A stretch of 40,046 nt of DNA, taken from the IMG/VR virus record IMGVR_UViG_3300043411_000696, positions 1-40,046 of that record; one strand, written 5' to 3'. Positions within the stretch are counted from its first letter, which is position 1; every line of letters begins with the position of its first letter. The notes under the pieces were generated by a model. It did no database searches. It was not told where the DNA came from and saw only the letters and a program-made list of their open reading frames with translations. Origin of the DNA: a virus. A program made the position numbers and the translations under genes. This document shows positions 24,234 through 32,828 of the stretch, in pieces.

Positions 24234-25493
24234 CTAGCTCAATGAATCGTCCGATTCGTAGTCTCGAAACGACATTATCTTTCTTGGTTGGGTACTAGGA
24301 CTTTCAAGGCGGGATTTCGCGTTCCCTCGGAGAACTTTCTCGCCTATATCTTTTGCCAACCTCAGGGCATCGCCCTGCGTGTTCTGAGTCTTTGTAGATG
24401 CTTCTTTCCGGAGAGTCTTCCTCACCCATTGAGCCGCATCTGGAATAGTCCAATTCGGGTTTTTCTTTATCTTCTGCACTACCCGATCGATGAACTTTTC
24501 ATCCTTCTCAAGACTCGGTTTTACAGCCTTTATCGCATCAAACGCCTTGTCTACTACGCGCCGTTGTTGAACGACACTAAACATGGAGTCGAGCGACAAA
24601 TCCTTTTCGGATGCTCCGTGCTGAAGCATCCAATCAACCGCATGAGATACCTCCCAGTCACCGATTCCATGCTTCGCTTGAAGTTGCTTCAACTGGGCTT
24701 CAGCTTGCGCAGTAGGATCTGGTTCCTTCTGCTTCTGAGCCGCCGTCTTGGCAGTTTCATGCTCGGACTTGAAGAATTCGTTTTCTTCGGCGATATCCCA
24801 AACCTGATTTCGGCCTTGATTCTGAGCAATTCGAGCTTGAATTTCTTGGGGGCTTAATCCCAATCGCGCTCCAATCACCGGAAGCATGGCCTCACGCAGT
24901 TTCCTGCGCACCTCTAGTTTACTAGAGCCCTTAACGCTCGCAAGATGTAAAAGTGCACCCTCTACGTCGCCCTTCTCTAAAGCGGCCCAAGCCGGCGTAA
25001 TCTTCTCGTTTGCAAAATCTAAAAACTCTTTCTGTTTGCCCAATTCCTGAGTTATCTTCTGCTTTTCACCCTCGAATTGCTGATAGGTCTCAAGAAGATG
25101 GACTCCGCTACTAACCAAATTTTTCATCTGGTCAAGGGAGTATTTCTTCATCTTTCCGTTTACCTTCACCTCGTGAAGCTCTTCTCCGGACTCTTCCCCT
25201 TCCTCTTCCTTCTCTTCTTCGCCGTCTTCGGCCTCGCTGTCCTCGTCTTCCTCTCCTTCCGAAGTCTCGTCGTCATCGTCGGATAAGTCGTCGTCCTCAT
25301 CGCCCTCGAGCACGTCTTCTTTTAGCTCTTGAACTTTTTGCTCCCCTTCAGCAACCTGCTCGAGCTCTAGGGTCTCATCGAGATCTCTGAACGAAAGTTT
25401 TTTTGTTTCTGGAGTTGCTGCTGCTGGTGTTGCGGTGGACGGTGCAGTGGCTTGAGCCGCTGCTGGTACGGAGCCTGTCAATTCTGTAGTCAT
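24234..25493 (-). CDS. scaffolding protein, 419 aa
   Basis: Ala/Thr/Pro-rich start, then a long Glu/Asp block around residues 59-105 (EGEEDEDSEAEDGEEEKEEE), then helical coiled-coil regions with Gln/Lys (GEKQKITQELGKQKEF) and a basic C-terminus. Acidic low-complexity plus coiled coil, directly upstream of the coat gene, is the usual make-up of a podoviral scaffold, which directs procapsid assembly and then leaves. The start is preceded by AGGGAAAAA. Confidence 0.8.
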   Translation of the reverse strand: MTTELTGSVPAAAQATAPSTATPAAATPETKKLSFRDLDETLELEQVAEGEQKVQELKEDVLEGDEDDDLSDDDDETSEGEEDEDSEAEDGEEEKEEEGEESGEELHEVKVNGKMKKYSLDQMKNLVSSGVHLLETYQQFEGEKQKITQELGKQKEFLDFANEKITPAWAALEKGDVEGALLHLASVKGSSKLEVRRKLREAMLPVIGARLGLSPQEIQARIAQNQGRNQVWDIAEENEFFKSEHETAKTAAQKQKEPDPTAQAEAQLKQLQAKHGIGDWEVSHAVDWMLQHGASEKDLSLDSMFSVVQQRRVVDKAFDAIKAVKPSLEKDEKFIDRVVQKIKKNPNWTIPDAAQWVRKTLRKEASTKTQNTQGDALRLAKDIGEKVLRGNAKSRLESPSTQPRKIMSFRDYESDDSLS

Positions 25494-25502
25494 TTTTTCC
25501 CT

Positions 25503-27752
25503 CTATGCTAATTCGCCTGGTGGCGGTGTGTCTTGTGGCATCATTGCATCTTGAGGCATTACATCTTGGTTCGGTGGCATCATTTCGGCATTCATTGCGT
25601 CGTCAGGCGATACTCCGCCCAATGGAGAGGCATTCGGATCTCCCGGGGCTTGCGCAATTTGCGGAGCCGCTGGAGTCGGTGCATTCATTGGGAAGAACAT
25701 TGGGAAATTTGGGTGCTGCTGGAGCACGAGATTAGCAAACGTAGGATTGAGCGTCATCTTTCGGCTGATTAAATATTCGGCAGTGATAACGTGATTAATC
25801 ATCGCTTGCTTAGTCTGCTCAGGAGCCTCGTCAAAAGCTCGAGATTGAATAGCCTTTTCAAAAACTCGGTAGCGAGGGAGAATATCGTGGTAAGCGGTTG
25901 GTGGTTTAACTGGAATGCCCTGCATAATATCTTCCACTTCACTTTCGGCTGACTGTCTCGATACGGTTGCAGATTCCACCAGTTTCTCCGGACGTTGAAT
26001 ATCAAGGTACTCAAGAATTTCGTCATGGCTCCAGAGCTCAGGGAACGTCTGCGCGAGATCGATAACTGTCTGCGTCTTTGCCGCCGGCGATTGAGGCAAT
26101 CCAGAGCTCTTCTGTAGTCTTACTTCGTAAGGACGCGATAATGAGCTTGCATCAAAATACTTAAGGAATCTCTCGTTATTTCGGCCTAAAATCTTGATAA
26201 GAGCGCCGTCTTTAGGCGTTCGATAAGTGCCGAGAGTCGCGAGTGTAAGATAACCAAGCCTCTCAACATTCTCGCCGTGCTTATCAATAGCTGGTTTGTG
26301 AAGTTTTCTTTCTTGCTCTTCAATAAGTCTAAGAGCCACATTCGCAGTAATTCCATCTACGCCTCTACCTTGAGAAGTGGAGAATATGGCGGAGTGCGTT
26401 TTGAGCTCATCGCGCATCGCATCCCTCCACTTCCATACATCTTGAGGAGTAGAGTTTACGGTAATTAACTCAGGGCCTTTCGTTCCACTGTATTCGTAAA
26501 TCCCACGGTCATCATCGAGCTCTTGGTACTTAACCTTTGCGCCTCGAGGGACTTGGTACTTCGGATAGGCGAAGAGCGATTGGTTTTGTAAAATCATGCT
26601 CGTCGCGTTGTTGATCGCTTGCTGTAGGGTGACTAGGTTTTGATAGAAACTCATCCCGTGAATTTCGCCGGGGATATCTACGTCAGTACCGCGCACGCAA
26701 GGAAGCTCTTTGTGATTAAAGGGATATTTTCCCCCTTCAAGAAATGCACTCTCGGTTGTAATGCAATAATAACCGTCCTCGATAAATCGAGTCGGGCGGT
26801 GGTAGAAAAATCGCACGCAACACATCTGGTGTAAAGATCTCGAGCTTGGAGTTAGGTAGCTCCGGAACATTCCATCTGACTTGATAAGCGAAGAGCTCTT
26901 CGGCCATCTAGCCTTAACTTCATCAACTGGCATCCACACGATGCGCTCAAGATCGTTTACATCTTCCCAGAGTCCCGATTCTGGAATTGAATAAAGCACG
27001 TTCCAAGCAAACTCATCTTCATACTGAACATCGCCGACTCGGACAGGAGCGTTGATCCAGAGCTCTTCTCCGTTTTCGCCAACAGCAATTTGCCCGGTCT
27101 CAGGATCTACTACCGGAGTCACGGTATCTGGATCTAGTCCTTGATCGCGCCGCATGTCACGAAGCTGCTTGTAAGCTGGGTATAAATCGCCGGCATCTGG
27201 ATTCCAAAGCACGAACTTGAAAGTTTCACCGCACACCTTCTTACGTCGGTGGAATGTTTGGAATCTGGCTTTTAACTTATGCTCGTAGAAGTAGTAATCA
27301 AGGATGTCCTTATTCATCCGAGCGGAGACTTTGTCGATCTCTTCGTTGTTGGCCGGCGACACTGTGAGATTTGGTTCGTAGCCTGAAAAATCAGCAACGT
27401 GAGTTTCGGCTGCATCGTGTAAATAGTTACAAACTATTTTCGCAAAATTCTTGCTATACTTTTTACCACGGCTATACGGCATCCGGGACCACTCTTCTTG
27501 TGAGAGATAATGGATGCCTTTATATAGTTTGATATTTAATCGCTGAACTCTCGTCACGGGCTCGCGCCATTGAAGCAATGCCTCCGTGTACTGATTCATC
27601 CATTTTAAGATTGCATCTTTTTTCTCATCTGGGCCGCCATAGGTCTTATCGTGCAGCACTGCCCAAAATGGCCTAATCCCGCCACCTCTCCCGTAATGCC
27701 GGTGAGAATCATCCTCGAATGCGTTTAGGTCTCGAAAACTTTGCGCGTACAT
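25503..27752 (-). CDS. portal protein (P22-like), 749 aa
   Basis: Long portal of the P22 gp1 class: about 750 residues, a helix-rich N-terminal body (LKWMNQYTEALLQWREPVTR early on), a segment resembling the portal wing with YEDEFAWNVLYSIPESGLWE, and a low-complexity Pro/Met/Gln-rich C-terminal tail (MMPPNQDVMPQDAMMPQDTP). Portals form the dodecameric DNA channel at the packaging vertex. Its start overlaps the stop of the small membrane protein (TAATG), in the order terminase, portal, scaffold, coat. Confidence 0.85.
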   Translation of the reverse strand: MYAQSFRDLNAFEDDSHRHYGRGGGIRPFWAVLHDKTYGGPDEKKDAILKWMNQYTEALLQWREPVTRVQRLNIKLYKGIHYLSQEEWSRMPYSRGKKYSKNFAKIVCNYLHDAAETHVADFSGYEPNLTVSPANNEEIDKVSARMNKDILDYYFYEHKLKARFQTFHRRKKVCGETFKFVLWNPDAGDLYPAYKQLRDMRRDQGLDPDTVTPVVDPETGQIAVGENGEELWINAPVRVGDVQYEDEFAWNVLYSIPESGLWEDVNDLERIVWMPVDEVKARWPKSSSLIKSDGMFRSYLTPSSRSLHQMCCVRFFYHRPTRFIEDGYYCITTESAFLEGGKYPFNHKELPCVRGTDVDIPGEIHGMSFYQNLVTLQQAINNATSMILQNQSLFAYPKYQVPRGAKVKYQELDDDRGIYEYSGTKGPELITVNSTPQDVWKWRDAMRDELKTHSAIFSTSQGRGVDGITANVALRLIEEQERKLHKPAIDKHGENVERLGYLTLATLGTYRTPKDGALIKILGRNNERFLKYFDASSLSRPYEVRLQKSSGLPQSPAAKTQTVIDLAQTFPELWSHDEILEYLDIQRPEKLVESATVSRQSAESEVEDIMQGIPVKPPTAYHDILPRYRVFEKAIQSRAFDEAPEQTKQAMINHVITAEYLISRKMTLNPTFANLVLQQHPNFPMFFPMNAPTPAAPQIAQAPGDPNASPLGGVSPDDAMNAEMMPPNQDVMPQDAMMPQDTPPPGELA

Positions 27753-28006
27753 TAGATGTTGTAGTCAAAATTGTCGTTGTCGTCGTCTTCGCCATCAAAG
27801 ATGTTATCTTTGGTAGCAGGCCGGCCCATCCCCATCCCGTCAACAATATTCCTACCACTATTCAGGGAATGTGGCTGCTGGTCGGGGCGGTCCAAATCCA
27901 GATCCTTCATTATCATACGGGTTTGTAGAAAATTATAAATGGATAAAAATAAGGCCGGGACTGAGAAAAGTACCGCAAGTATCGAAAAAGAAAGAGTTAA
28001 TGCCAT
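27752..28006 (-). CDS. small membrane protein between terminase and portal, 84 aa
   Basis: One strong N-terminal helix (LTLSFSILAVLFSVPALFLS) followed by a charged soluble tail with an acidic DGEDDDNDNFDY end. Its start overlaps the terL stop by 10 bases. Position between terL and the portal is unusual for a membrane protein; a holin-like, assembly or anti-host function is possible but not supported by a family match. Confidence 0.65.
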   Translation of the reverse strand: MALTLSFSILAVLFSVPALFLSIYNFLQTRMIMKDLDLDRPDQQPHSLNSGRNIVDGMGMGRPATKDNIFDGEDDDNDNFDYNI

Positions 28007-29538
28007 AATCCATCACCTATATCATCATCGTCTTCGCCACCGAAATAGCCTCTGTCCATCTTTTGCTCGTTTTCTTCGAGCTCTGCCAGGTCGTGCTCGA
28101 GGGACCGGGGACGTAGTTTGTCCCGGGGGTGCATCTCTTCCATTGCAGGAATATCTTCTGAGCTTAGGTAGTAGCTCGCAGCATGAAGCCCGTACCTTGC
28201 GCCGTCGATAAGGTCGTCGTGGGACTTAGGAATCTCCCCTCGCTTATTCTTTCTCCAGTTTTCAAGCTGCCAAATGAACTTTTGGCAACGATCTGACACA
28301 TACCCTTTATCGAACCGGAAGATGGAGCGTAGGAGCGAAAGTCCGAATTCCTTGCTATTAGTGGCTTTTTCCGTAGGAACAAAGGCTACTCCAATTCTAG
28401 GATCGTTGGCGCAGCCGACTATCCACCACTTCGCGGCCTCGTCGCATACCCTTAAGAATCTCTCCGGTTCTGCGTTATCCGGGTCTGGGAAGAGCTCGTC
28501 CTCGAGGGCCTTTATTCGAGGCCACAGGGAATGCTCAAACGTCTCATCCTCTTGGCGCTCTAAGATCTCATCTAAGAAATACACTTCCTTCGTGTAGGGG
28601 TTAATCGCTATCTCGATTACACCAAATGCCGTTTGAGAAGGGTCTACGCAGGTGAGCCAAACTAGAATGGTTCTGTCTTTGTCGATTCGGCTGATGATAT
28701 CAGCGTGCTTGTAAACGTGCCTCGATCTATCAAACGTACCGATGATTCGCCGGCCACCACCATGTACGCGCTGGCCCATGTACTCTCGGAGCCACACATC
28801 CTCCATCCCCATGCCGATAAGATTTTGGCGCTCTTCCTCAATCCACTCTTTAGGGATTCCGGGGTTATCTAAGATGGAGCCGTGAACATAAGCGTAGCGG
28901 TTAAACTCTCCTGTCTTCTTCGACTCCTGCTCTCGAGCCTTCCACTGATCGGCAATTCTACAGAAAAGAACCGGCTCTCCGTTGTCGTCCTCGAGCTCCC
29001 ACGGTGGAGAGGAGATAACAATAACGATACAGTCTTTAGGCGCAAAGTTAGGACTCATCGCGTGCCAGAATTCCTCTGGATAGTCTGCGAACTCATCTAA
29101 GATTACGAAGTCTGGAGTAAATCCCTTGCTGATACGAAACTCATCGGCCCCATCGCACTTTACGAAAGTGCCGGATGTGAACGTGATTCTCATATCGTTT
29201 TTATTGATATCCTGAACGTACTCCTGAGGCCCGAATCGCTGGAGTCTTTGGCTGGCCCAGATAATTTCACGCACGGCTTTTTGGTACGCGCCAAAGTAAT
29301 ACCCTTGCCCGTTTTTAATCATGTTCCCAAGTCGCCAACAGATATCAACGGCAATCTCTGATTTTCCAAATTTTCTTCCGGCTTCTACGAAAACTCTACG
29401 CTTGCCCTCAACGAAGATTTTTTTACCAATCTCTCGCTGCCTTGCGTGAGGGGTCCATTTAGAATTGAGTTTATCTAGGAAGCCGGCGAGTTGCCCGTAC
29501 CTGGGATCGAATAAGATATTCTTTTTATCATTGCTCAT
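27997..29538 (-). CDS. terL: terminase large subunit, 513 aa
   Basis: ATPase and nuclease motor that packages and cuts phage DNA. A Walker A-like motif EAGRKFGKS (52-60) and the Walker B motif FVILDEF with Asp148/Glu149 are visible; the nuclease part includes CVDPSQTAFG in the middle and HDDLIDGARYGLHAA near the C-terminus, matching the catalytic Asp pairs. The start overlaps the terS stop (ATGA). Length is usual for the family. Confidence 0.92.
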   Translation of the reverse strand: MSNDKKNILFDPRYGQLAGFLDKLNSKWTPHARQREIGKKIFVEGKRRVFVEAGRKFGKSEIAVDICWRLGNMIKNGQGYYFGAYQKAVREIIWASQRLQRFGPQEYVQDINKNDMRITFTSGTFVKCDGADEFRISKGFTPDFVILDEFADYPEEFWHAMSPNFAPKDCIVIVISSPPWELEDDNGEPVLFCRIADQWKAREQESKKTGEFNRYAYVHGSILDNPGIPKEWIEEERQNLIGMGMEDVWLREYMGQRVHGGGRRIIGTFDRSRHVYKHADIISRIDKDRTILVWLTCVDPSQTAFGVIEIAINPYTKEVYFLDEILERQEDETFEHSLWPRIKALEDELFPDPDNAEPERFLRVCDEAAKWWIVGCANDPRIGVAFVPTEKATNSKEFGLSLLRSIFRFDKGYVSDRCQKFIWQLENWRKNKRGEIPKSHDDLIDGARYGLHAASYYLSSEDIPAMEEMHPRDKLRPRSLEHDLAELEENEQKMDRGYFGGEDDDDIGDGLWH

Positions 29539-30092
29539 TCGGCATCCTTATCTTCAATCTTTTCGGATGCAGTAAGTTGTTTTTGCCCGTCAAAAACTGC
29601 ACTTAGGTAAGGGTCGGCTGCAAGCGCCTTGATAACTTCATCGGGCGCTAGTGCGAGTGAAGCCTTGCCGTCATCTGTCCCTTCCTCGCTCATCTTCGCC
29701 TTGTGGATGAGGCCGTACATCTGGGTGAGCATGAAAGCCTGCTCGAGCGTCGGAACAAGCCCGCTCTCTTTGCAGACACTACGGAACGAACTCACACTAT
29801 CTTCAACAAGGTCTAGGGTAGAGGCCCCGATACGCTTTAGTTGCTTAAGGGCGTTATGCTTAAGCTCTTCGTTAATCTCTTTATGAAGCGCCTCGCGCTG
29901 CCCCTTCCAGTTAGCCTCTCCGTACACGAAGCTCTGAAGCGTATTTATATCAATTCCAGTTATGAGTGAAATTTTCGCAATCGGAGCGTAGCGCATGTAA
30001 AGCGCCTGAGCCTCATACACCGCTGTTTCGGGATATTGATTGATCTCGAACTTAGCTTTAATTGCTCTGGATATCTCGCTGGGTGGTCGCAT
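29535..30092 (-). CDS. terS: terminase small subunit, 185 aa
   Basis: Contains a helix-turn-helix around residues 32-60 (YMRYAPIAKISLITGIDINT) for DNA recognition, then a long helical oligomerisation region and a short charged tail. Immediately upstream of terL in an ATGA overlap, the standard arrangement. The ATG sits directly after the T-tract of a strong terminator hairpin with no Shine-Dalgarno, which is odd; no better downstream start is evident. Confidence 0.8.
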   Translation of the reverse strand: MRPPSEISRAIKAKFEINQYPETAVYEAQALYMRYAPIAKISLITGIDINTLQSFVYGEANWKGQREALHKEINEELKHNALKQLKRIGASTLDLVEDSVSSFRSVCKESGLVPTLEQAFMLTQMYGLIHKAKMSEEGTDDGKASLALAPDEVIKALAADPYLSAVFDGQKQLTASEKIEDKDAE

Positions 30093-30124
30093 AAAAAAAG
30101 TGGCGGCGGGATTAGCGCCGCCAC
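30093..30124 (-). terminator. strong intrinsic terminator directly before terS
   Basis: On the minus strand: stem GTGGCGGCG / CGCCGCCAC with a 7-nt loop, followed by seven T, then the terS ATG with no gap. It should stop transcripts coming from the lysis module, so the late packaging genes need readthrough, antitermination or an unusual start. Confidence 0.88.
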
Positions 30125-30161
30125 CTAGCGTGTTTAGGGTGTTGTTATATGGACGAAATTG

Positions 30162-30341
30162 TTAATGGGCTGCCTTCTTGTTTTTCTTGGTCTTCGGCTC
30201 TTCGACCTCGGGTGCCACTTCTTCTACCAGTGTCTCGTGCTCTTTAACTACCTGAGCCTTTACTGGGAGAGATCCGTCGGGTGGTAGCCCCATCTTGATT
30301 CGCCGTTCGGCTACTTGCTGACCAATAGTTTTTTCTTCCAT
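30162..30341 (-). CDS. small conserved-looking charged protein, 59 aa
   Basis: MEEKTIGQQVAERRIKMGLP at the start and a Lys-rich end (KKNKKAAH). Preceded by GGAGGAATAA, a very strong site, and adjoining the stop of the gene upstream. Highly charged, likely unstructured or helical. It sits immediately before the terS terminator. Function unknown; possibly a packaging accessory. Confidence 0.65.
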   Translation of the reverse strand: MEEKTIGQQVAERRIKMGLPPDGSLPVKAQVVKEHETLVEEVAPEVEEPKTKKNKKAAH

Positions 30342-30578
30342 TTATTCCTCCATCGCAGATCTAAAAATCTTTAGGAGTCTGTGACCAGCCCCACCTGCCA
30401 AGAATATCTGTACCAATAGCCGAATGCCATTCAGTGTAGTCGGATGCGAAATGAACTCTTCAAGCGCACCCTTGAGCATCGGATAAAGATTGAGCTCTGG
30501 AATGTTGAGCATGACATAGCCAAGCAATAGCTTGCCATTTATAAGAACTTCACGAATTAGGTTTCTTAGAAAACTCAT
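30342..30578 (-). CDS. small amphipathic, possibly membrane-associated protein, 78 aa
   Basis: Begins MSFLRNLIREVLINGKLLLG, a strongly amphipathic segment, with a second hydrophobic patch RLLVQIFLAGGAGHRLLKIF. Stop/start junctions on both sides are tight (ATGA with the 421-aa gene). In a lysis-like module, this could be a holin or antiholin component, but no family signature is visible. Confidence 0.6.
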   Translation of the reverse strand: MSFLRNLIREVLINGKLLLGYVMLNIPELNLYPMLKGALEEFISHPTTLNGIRLLVQIFLAGGAGHRLLKIFRSAMEE

Positions 30579-31843
30579 TAGTCGTTCCTCACAGTAGGGT
30601 CTTTAATCTTCCAGCAATTACCCTTAGCCTTCAAAACTACGTTCTTAGGAAAGTCCTTTGCTGGCTTCTGGCTACGCCACATCTGCCGGTTACTCTTGTC
30701 CTCATTATACCGCCCTGAAAATTTTAGGGTAGATATCACTTCATCGCCCTTTGCCACGATAACGGATTTGAAATCCTTGAACTTTGCCGGGAGCATAGCA
30801 ACTGCGCCTGGGTGAACATCGCTCTGTTTCCAAAGGAATCCCTTCTTTGCCCCATCGTTTACTTTGTGAAAGGTAACACATCCGGGAACGGGGATCGCCG
30901 GCGCTGGCTCTCCTCGAGCAAATTCTTGGCGTAGCTTTTGAAAGATTTGCGGGGTCGGGAACCCGACTCGGTTTCTAGGATCGGTCCACTTGTTTGGAAC
31001 CTGAAGATTGAACGTGTGGTGCCATAGGTAGTTGCTACGACAGCGAGCCCCTTCTTCGATATAGCTATCTAGTTTTGATGTCCCAAATTCTACGTCATTA
31101 CCGTCAAGGTTTAGAATACATGGACGTGCGGGTCTAGCGTCGTATCCATGAAGCTCGTGATAATCAGCCCACTTTGCAGGGCCGCCGTGCTCTGGATTCC
31201 AAACTATCTGGCACTTCGGGAACATCGGCTTGATTACGTCCACGATGTTTCTTGCCTCCTGAGGGGAGAGATTACTCTCGAGCCCGGGAGAGATTAAGCA
31301 TGTAGTAGCCGAATCTAGTTTCTCGTTTAGAAAGTTAGCAAGCGGCATGACGTAGTCTTGAATCTTGGATAGAATCGGCCCCTTATTTTTGACTCCGTTT
31401 CGATACTTCGATTCAGACAATCCGCCGGCGAGCTCATAAGGCCGGCACTGCTTACCTGCTACTGCCTTCTCTGGCTCCATGCAAGTTTCGTTGATTAGGT
31501 GAACTTGGAATTCCTTTGGTCCCCAGCTTGTAAGGAATTTTTCGGCGCAAGAAAAATCTTCTCCGAACGTACCCCAGAGGGTTGAGATTCTTTTGACATC
31601 CTGGCCCTCGAGGGCGGCGAGTGATTTTTCACACGGCCACTGAGGGTGAAAGAATGCGTAGTACCCGGCCCCGAGATTATCGTCGGCTCTAGTGACCGAG
31701 GGCTTTATCGAGATACTGCATAACAGCAGCAAAAGTGCCAAGGATACTGAGCGAACCAAGTAGGATGTAGAAATGGGATTTGATTGGCATCGTGCGATCG
31801 ATATAGCTTGCTGCCCATTTTCCGATTGTATCGACTTTATCAT
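30578..31843 (-). CDS. exported protein of unknown enzyme class, 421 aa (lysis-module candidate)
   Basis: An unusually long n-region precedes a clear Sec signal (SVSLALLLLLCSISIKPSVT then RADD). The mature part reads like a barrel-type fold with repeated (V/I)-x-(L/I)-h-x segments (GYYAFFHPQWPCEKSLAALE, EFQVHLINETC, CQIVWNPEHGGPA), and is followed by a C-terminal domain. A glycoside hydrolase-like fold is my best guess, with no catalytic pair proven. AAGGTGG lies just before the ATG at 31843; a TTG at 31759 would give a normal signal peptide but has no ribosome site. It overlaps the holin-like gene by 155 bases. Confidence 0.6.
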   Translation of the reverse strand: MIKSIQSENGQQAISIARCQSNPISTSYLVRSVSLALLLLLCSISIKPSVTRADDNLGAGYYAFFHPQWPCEKSLAALEGQDVKRISTLWGTFGEDFSCAEKFLTSWGPKEFQVHLINETCMEPEKAVAGKQCRPYELAGGLSESKYRNGVKNKGPILSKIQDYVMPLANFLNEKLDSATTCLISPGLESNLSPQEARNIVDVIKPMFPKCQIVWNPEHGGPAKWADYHELHGYDARPARPCILNLDGNDVEFGTSKLDSYIEEGARCRSNYLWHHTFNLQVPNKWTDPRNRVGFPTPQIFQKLRQEFARGEPAPAIPVPGCVTFHKVNDGAKKGFLWKQSDVHPGAVAMLPAKFKDFKSVIVAKGDEVISTLKFSGRYNEDKSNRQMWRSQKPAKDFPKNVVLKAKGNCWKIKDPTVRND

Positions 31844-31976
31844 TGACCACCTTAATGTTTGCGTTTAGGTCTCTAATCTCCTCGCGGGAACGTCTCTGCT
31901 CCGCAAGGTACTCTCTTTGCTCTATGGAATGAGTATCAAATCCGCATCTAAATGGTCCGGGAATCTCTTCGCTCAT
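31689..31976 (-). CDS. holin-like membrane protein with coiled coil, 95 aa
   Basis: The first ~60 residues are charged and coiled-coil-like (RREEIRDLNANIKVVNDKVD-type pattern), followed by one strong helix (FYILLGSLSILGTFAAVMQY). This resembles phage holin/accessory proteins of the XhlA type. The start overlaps the micro-ORF stop (ATGA) and the 3' end overlaps the exported 421-aa gene, the dense packing expected of a lysis cassette. Confidence 0.62.
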   Translation of the reverse strand: MSEEIPGPFRCGFDTHSIEQREYLAEQRRSREEIRDLNANIKVVNDKVDTIGKWAASYIDRTMPIKSHFYILLGSLSILGTFAAVMQYLDKALGH

Positions 31977-32080
31977 ATCGAAATCTGCTCCGACTGTTTG
32001 GATGTCCTACGGTTAGCTGTCTGCATCTTCCGCTTCTTGGAGCCCTTTTGTGGCTGGGTAACTAAATTACCCATACCCAT
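31973..32080 (-). CDS. candidate basic micro-protein, 35 aa
   Basis: MGMGNLVTQPQKGSKKRKMQ then T-A-N-R-R-T-S-K; strongly basic. The ATG follows TAAGGCGCTCG, and its TGA overlaps the holin-like start (ATATGA). Coupling argues for translation; function unknown. Confidence 0.5.
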   Translation of the reverse strand: MGMGNLVTQPQKGSKKRKMQTANRRTSKQSEQISI

Positions 32081-32088
32081 CGAGCGCC

Positions 32089-32559
32089 TTAGAGCTTCGC
32101 TTTTTCTTTGCATTCTGGTGGCAGCGTCGTGCATTGGGCATTCCTTACTGAAATTATGGCATCCTGGATCTGGTTTAATATTAACCAGGATTGAAATTCG
32201 GCGAAAGCCGTCTTGGAGTCTATGATGGCTACGCTCTTATTCCAGTCTGCAAATCCTGAGCCGGTTAGGATACATCCATCGGTATCGTTAGCATTATTTC
32301 CGGTATGAAATATGATATCCGAGCGGTTTGGTACGTTGATTAGCTTGAGCGTGTGGCCGTATCTTGGGCTATCGAAACGAACAGCGGAGTAGTCCCCTTC
32401 AGGGATACAACTTTCATTCTTTTGGTTGTTCTTCCACGGGGGCTCCATCGTTGCCAGTGGCCTCAGGATTCGCTTCACTGCCGAGAACCCCGGCACCATT
32501 AGTATCCCGAGACACCCGGAGGATGTGAGCAGATGTCTCAGTATCGAAATCTGAACCAT
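32089..32559 (-). CDS. DUF5675-family protein, putative lysis-associated, 156 aa
   Basis: The conserved pattern of this phage/prophage family is visible: MEPPWKNNQKNESCIPEGDY (38-57), then a beta strand, then NRSDIIFHTGNNANDTDGCI (78-97), where the family has an H-x-G-N...D-T-x-G-C signature. DUF5675 proteins are common in phages, often near lysis genes; catalysis is not established. The start at 32559 is inside the upstream gene, with AAAGGG six bases before it. Confidence 0.78.
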   Translation of the reverse strand: MVQISILRHLLTSSGCLGILMVPGFSAVKRILRPLATMEPPWKNNQKNESCIPEGDYSAVRFDSPRYGHTLKLINVPNRSDIIFHTGNNANDTDGCILTGSGFADWNKSVAIIDSKTAFAEFQSWLILNQIQDAIISVRNAQCTTLPPECKEKAKL

Positions 32560-32734
32560 TCATCGCCCTTTGCATTTTAGACTGTTTGTTTTCGCGCTCA
32601 AACGTGATGCGCAAATCTATGGCTCCGCGAACCCAACGAGAAAAGTCGCCAAGGTTGCCGATCCTGCCTTTGATATAATGCTCTTGATCTGGCCTCAAAC
32701 AAAAAGACTTGGGGCGGGAGCGCCTAACTGCCAT
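32414..32734 (-). CDS. small ribbon-helix-helix-like protein, 106 aa
   Basis: The start at 32734 (MAVRRSRPKSFCLRPDQEHY) follows GGGAGGGGAT, a very strong ribosome site; the longer frame lacks it. Basic N-terminal strand, then two helices in the pattern of a CopG/RHH DNA-binding domain, then a disordered acidic Gly/Ala/Asn tail. The last 146 bases also encode the start of the DUF5675 gene in another frame. A role as a small regulator is inferred. Confidence 0.6.
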   Translation of the reverse strand: MAVRRSRPKSFCLRPDQEHYIKGRIGNLGDFSRWVRGAIDLRITFERENKQSKMQRAMNGSDFDTETSAHILRVSRDTNGAGVLGSEANPEATGNDGAPVEEQPKE

Positions 32735-32779
32735 ATCCCCTCCCAACCCCAAATCTGACCAGATGCACGTTCTTGATGC

Positions 32780-32809
32780 TTGCCATTCCCTACCATTGTG
32801 TCATACAAT
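32780..32809 (+). promoter_or_regulatory. sigma70-like promoter of the plus-strand island
   Basis: TTGCCA (-35) and TACAAT (-10) separated by 18 bases, in the 94-base gap between divergent genes. The first coding ATG (32829) lies 20 bases after the -10, leaving a very short leader. TGTCATAC overlaps the -10 and recurs twice (as its reverse complement) in front of the right-hand operon. Confidence 0.55.
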
Positions 32810-32828
32810 TCCAGACAGTGCAATACTT

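Noticed and set aside
24288-24857. Long plus-strand ORF (189 codons) antisense to the scaffold gene.
   Set aside because: No ribosome site; amino-acid composition is typical of an antisense shadow of a well-supported gene.
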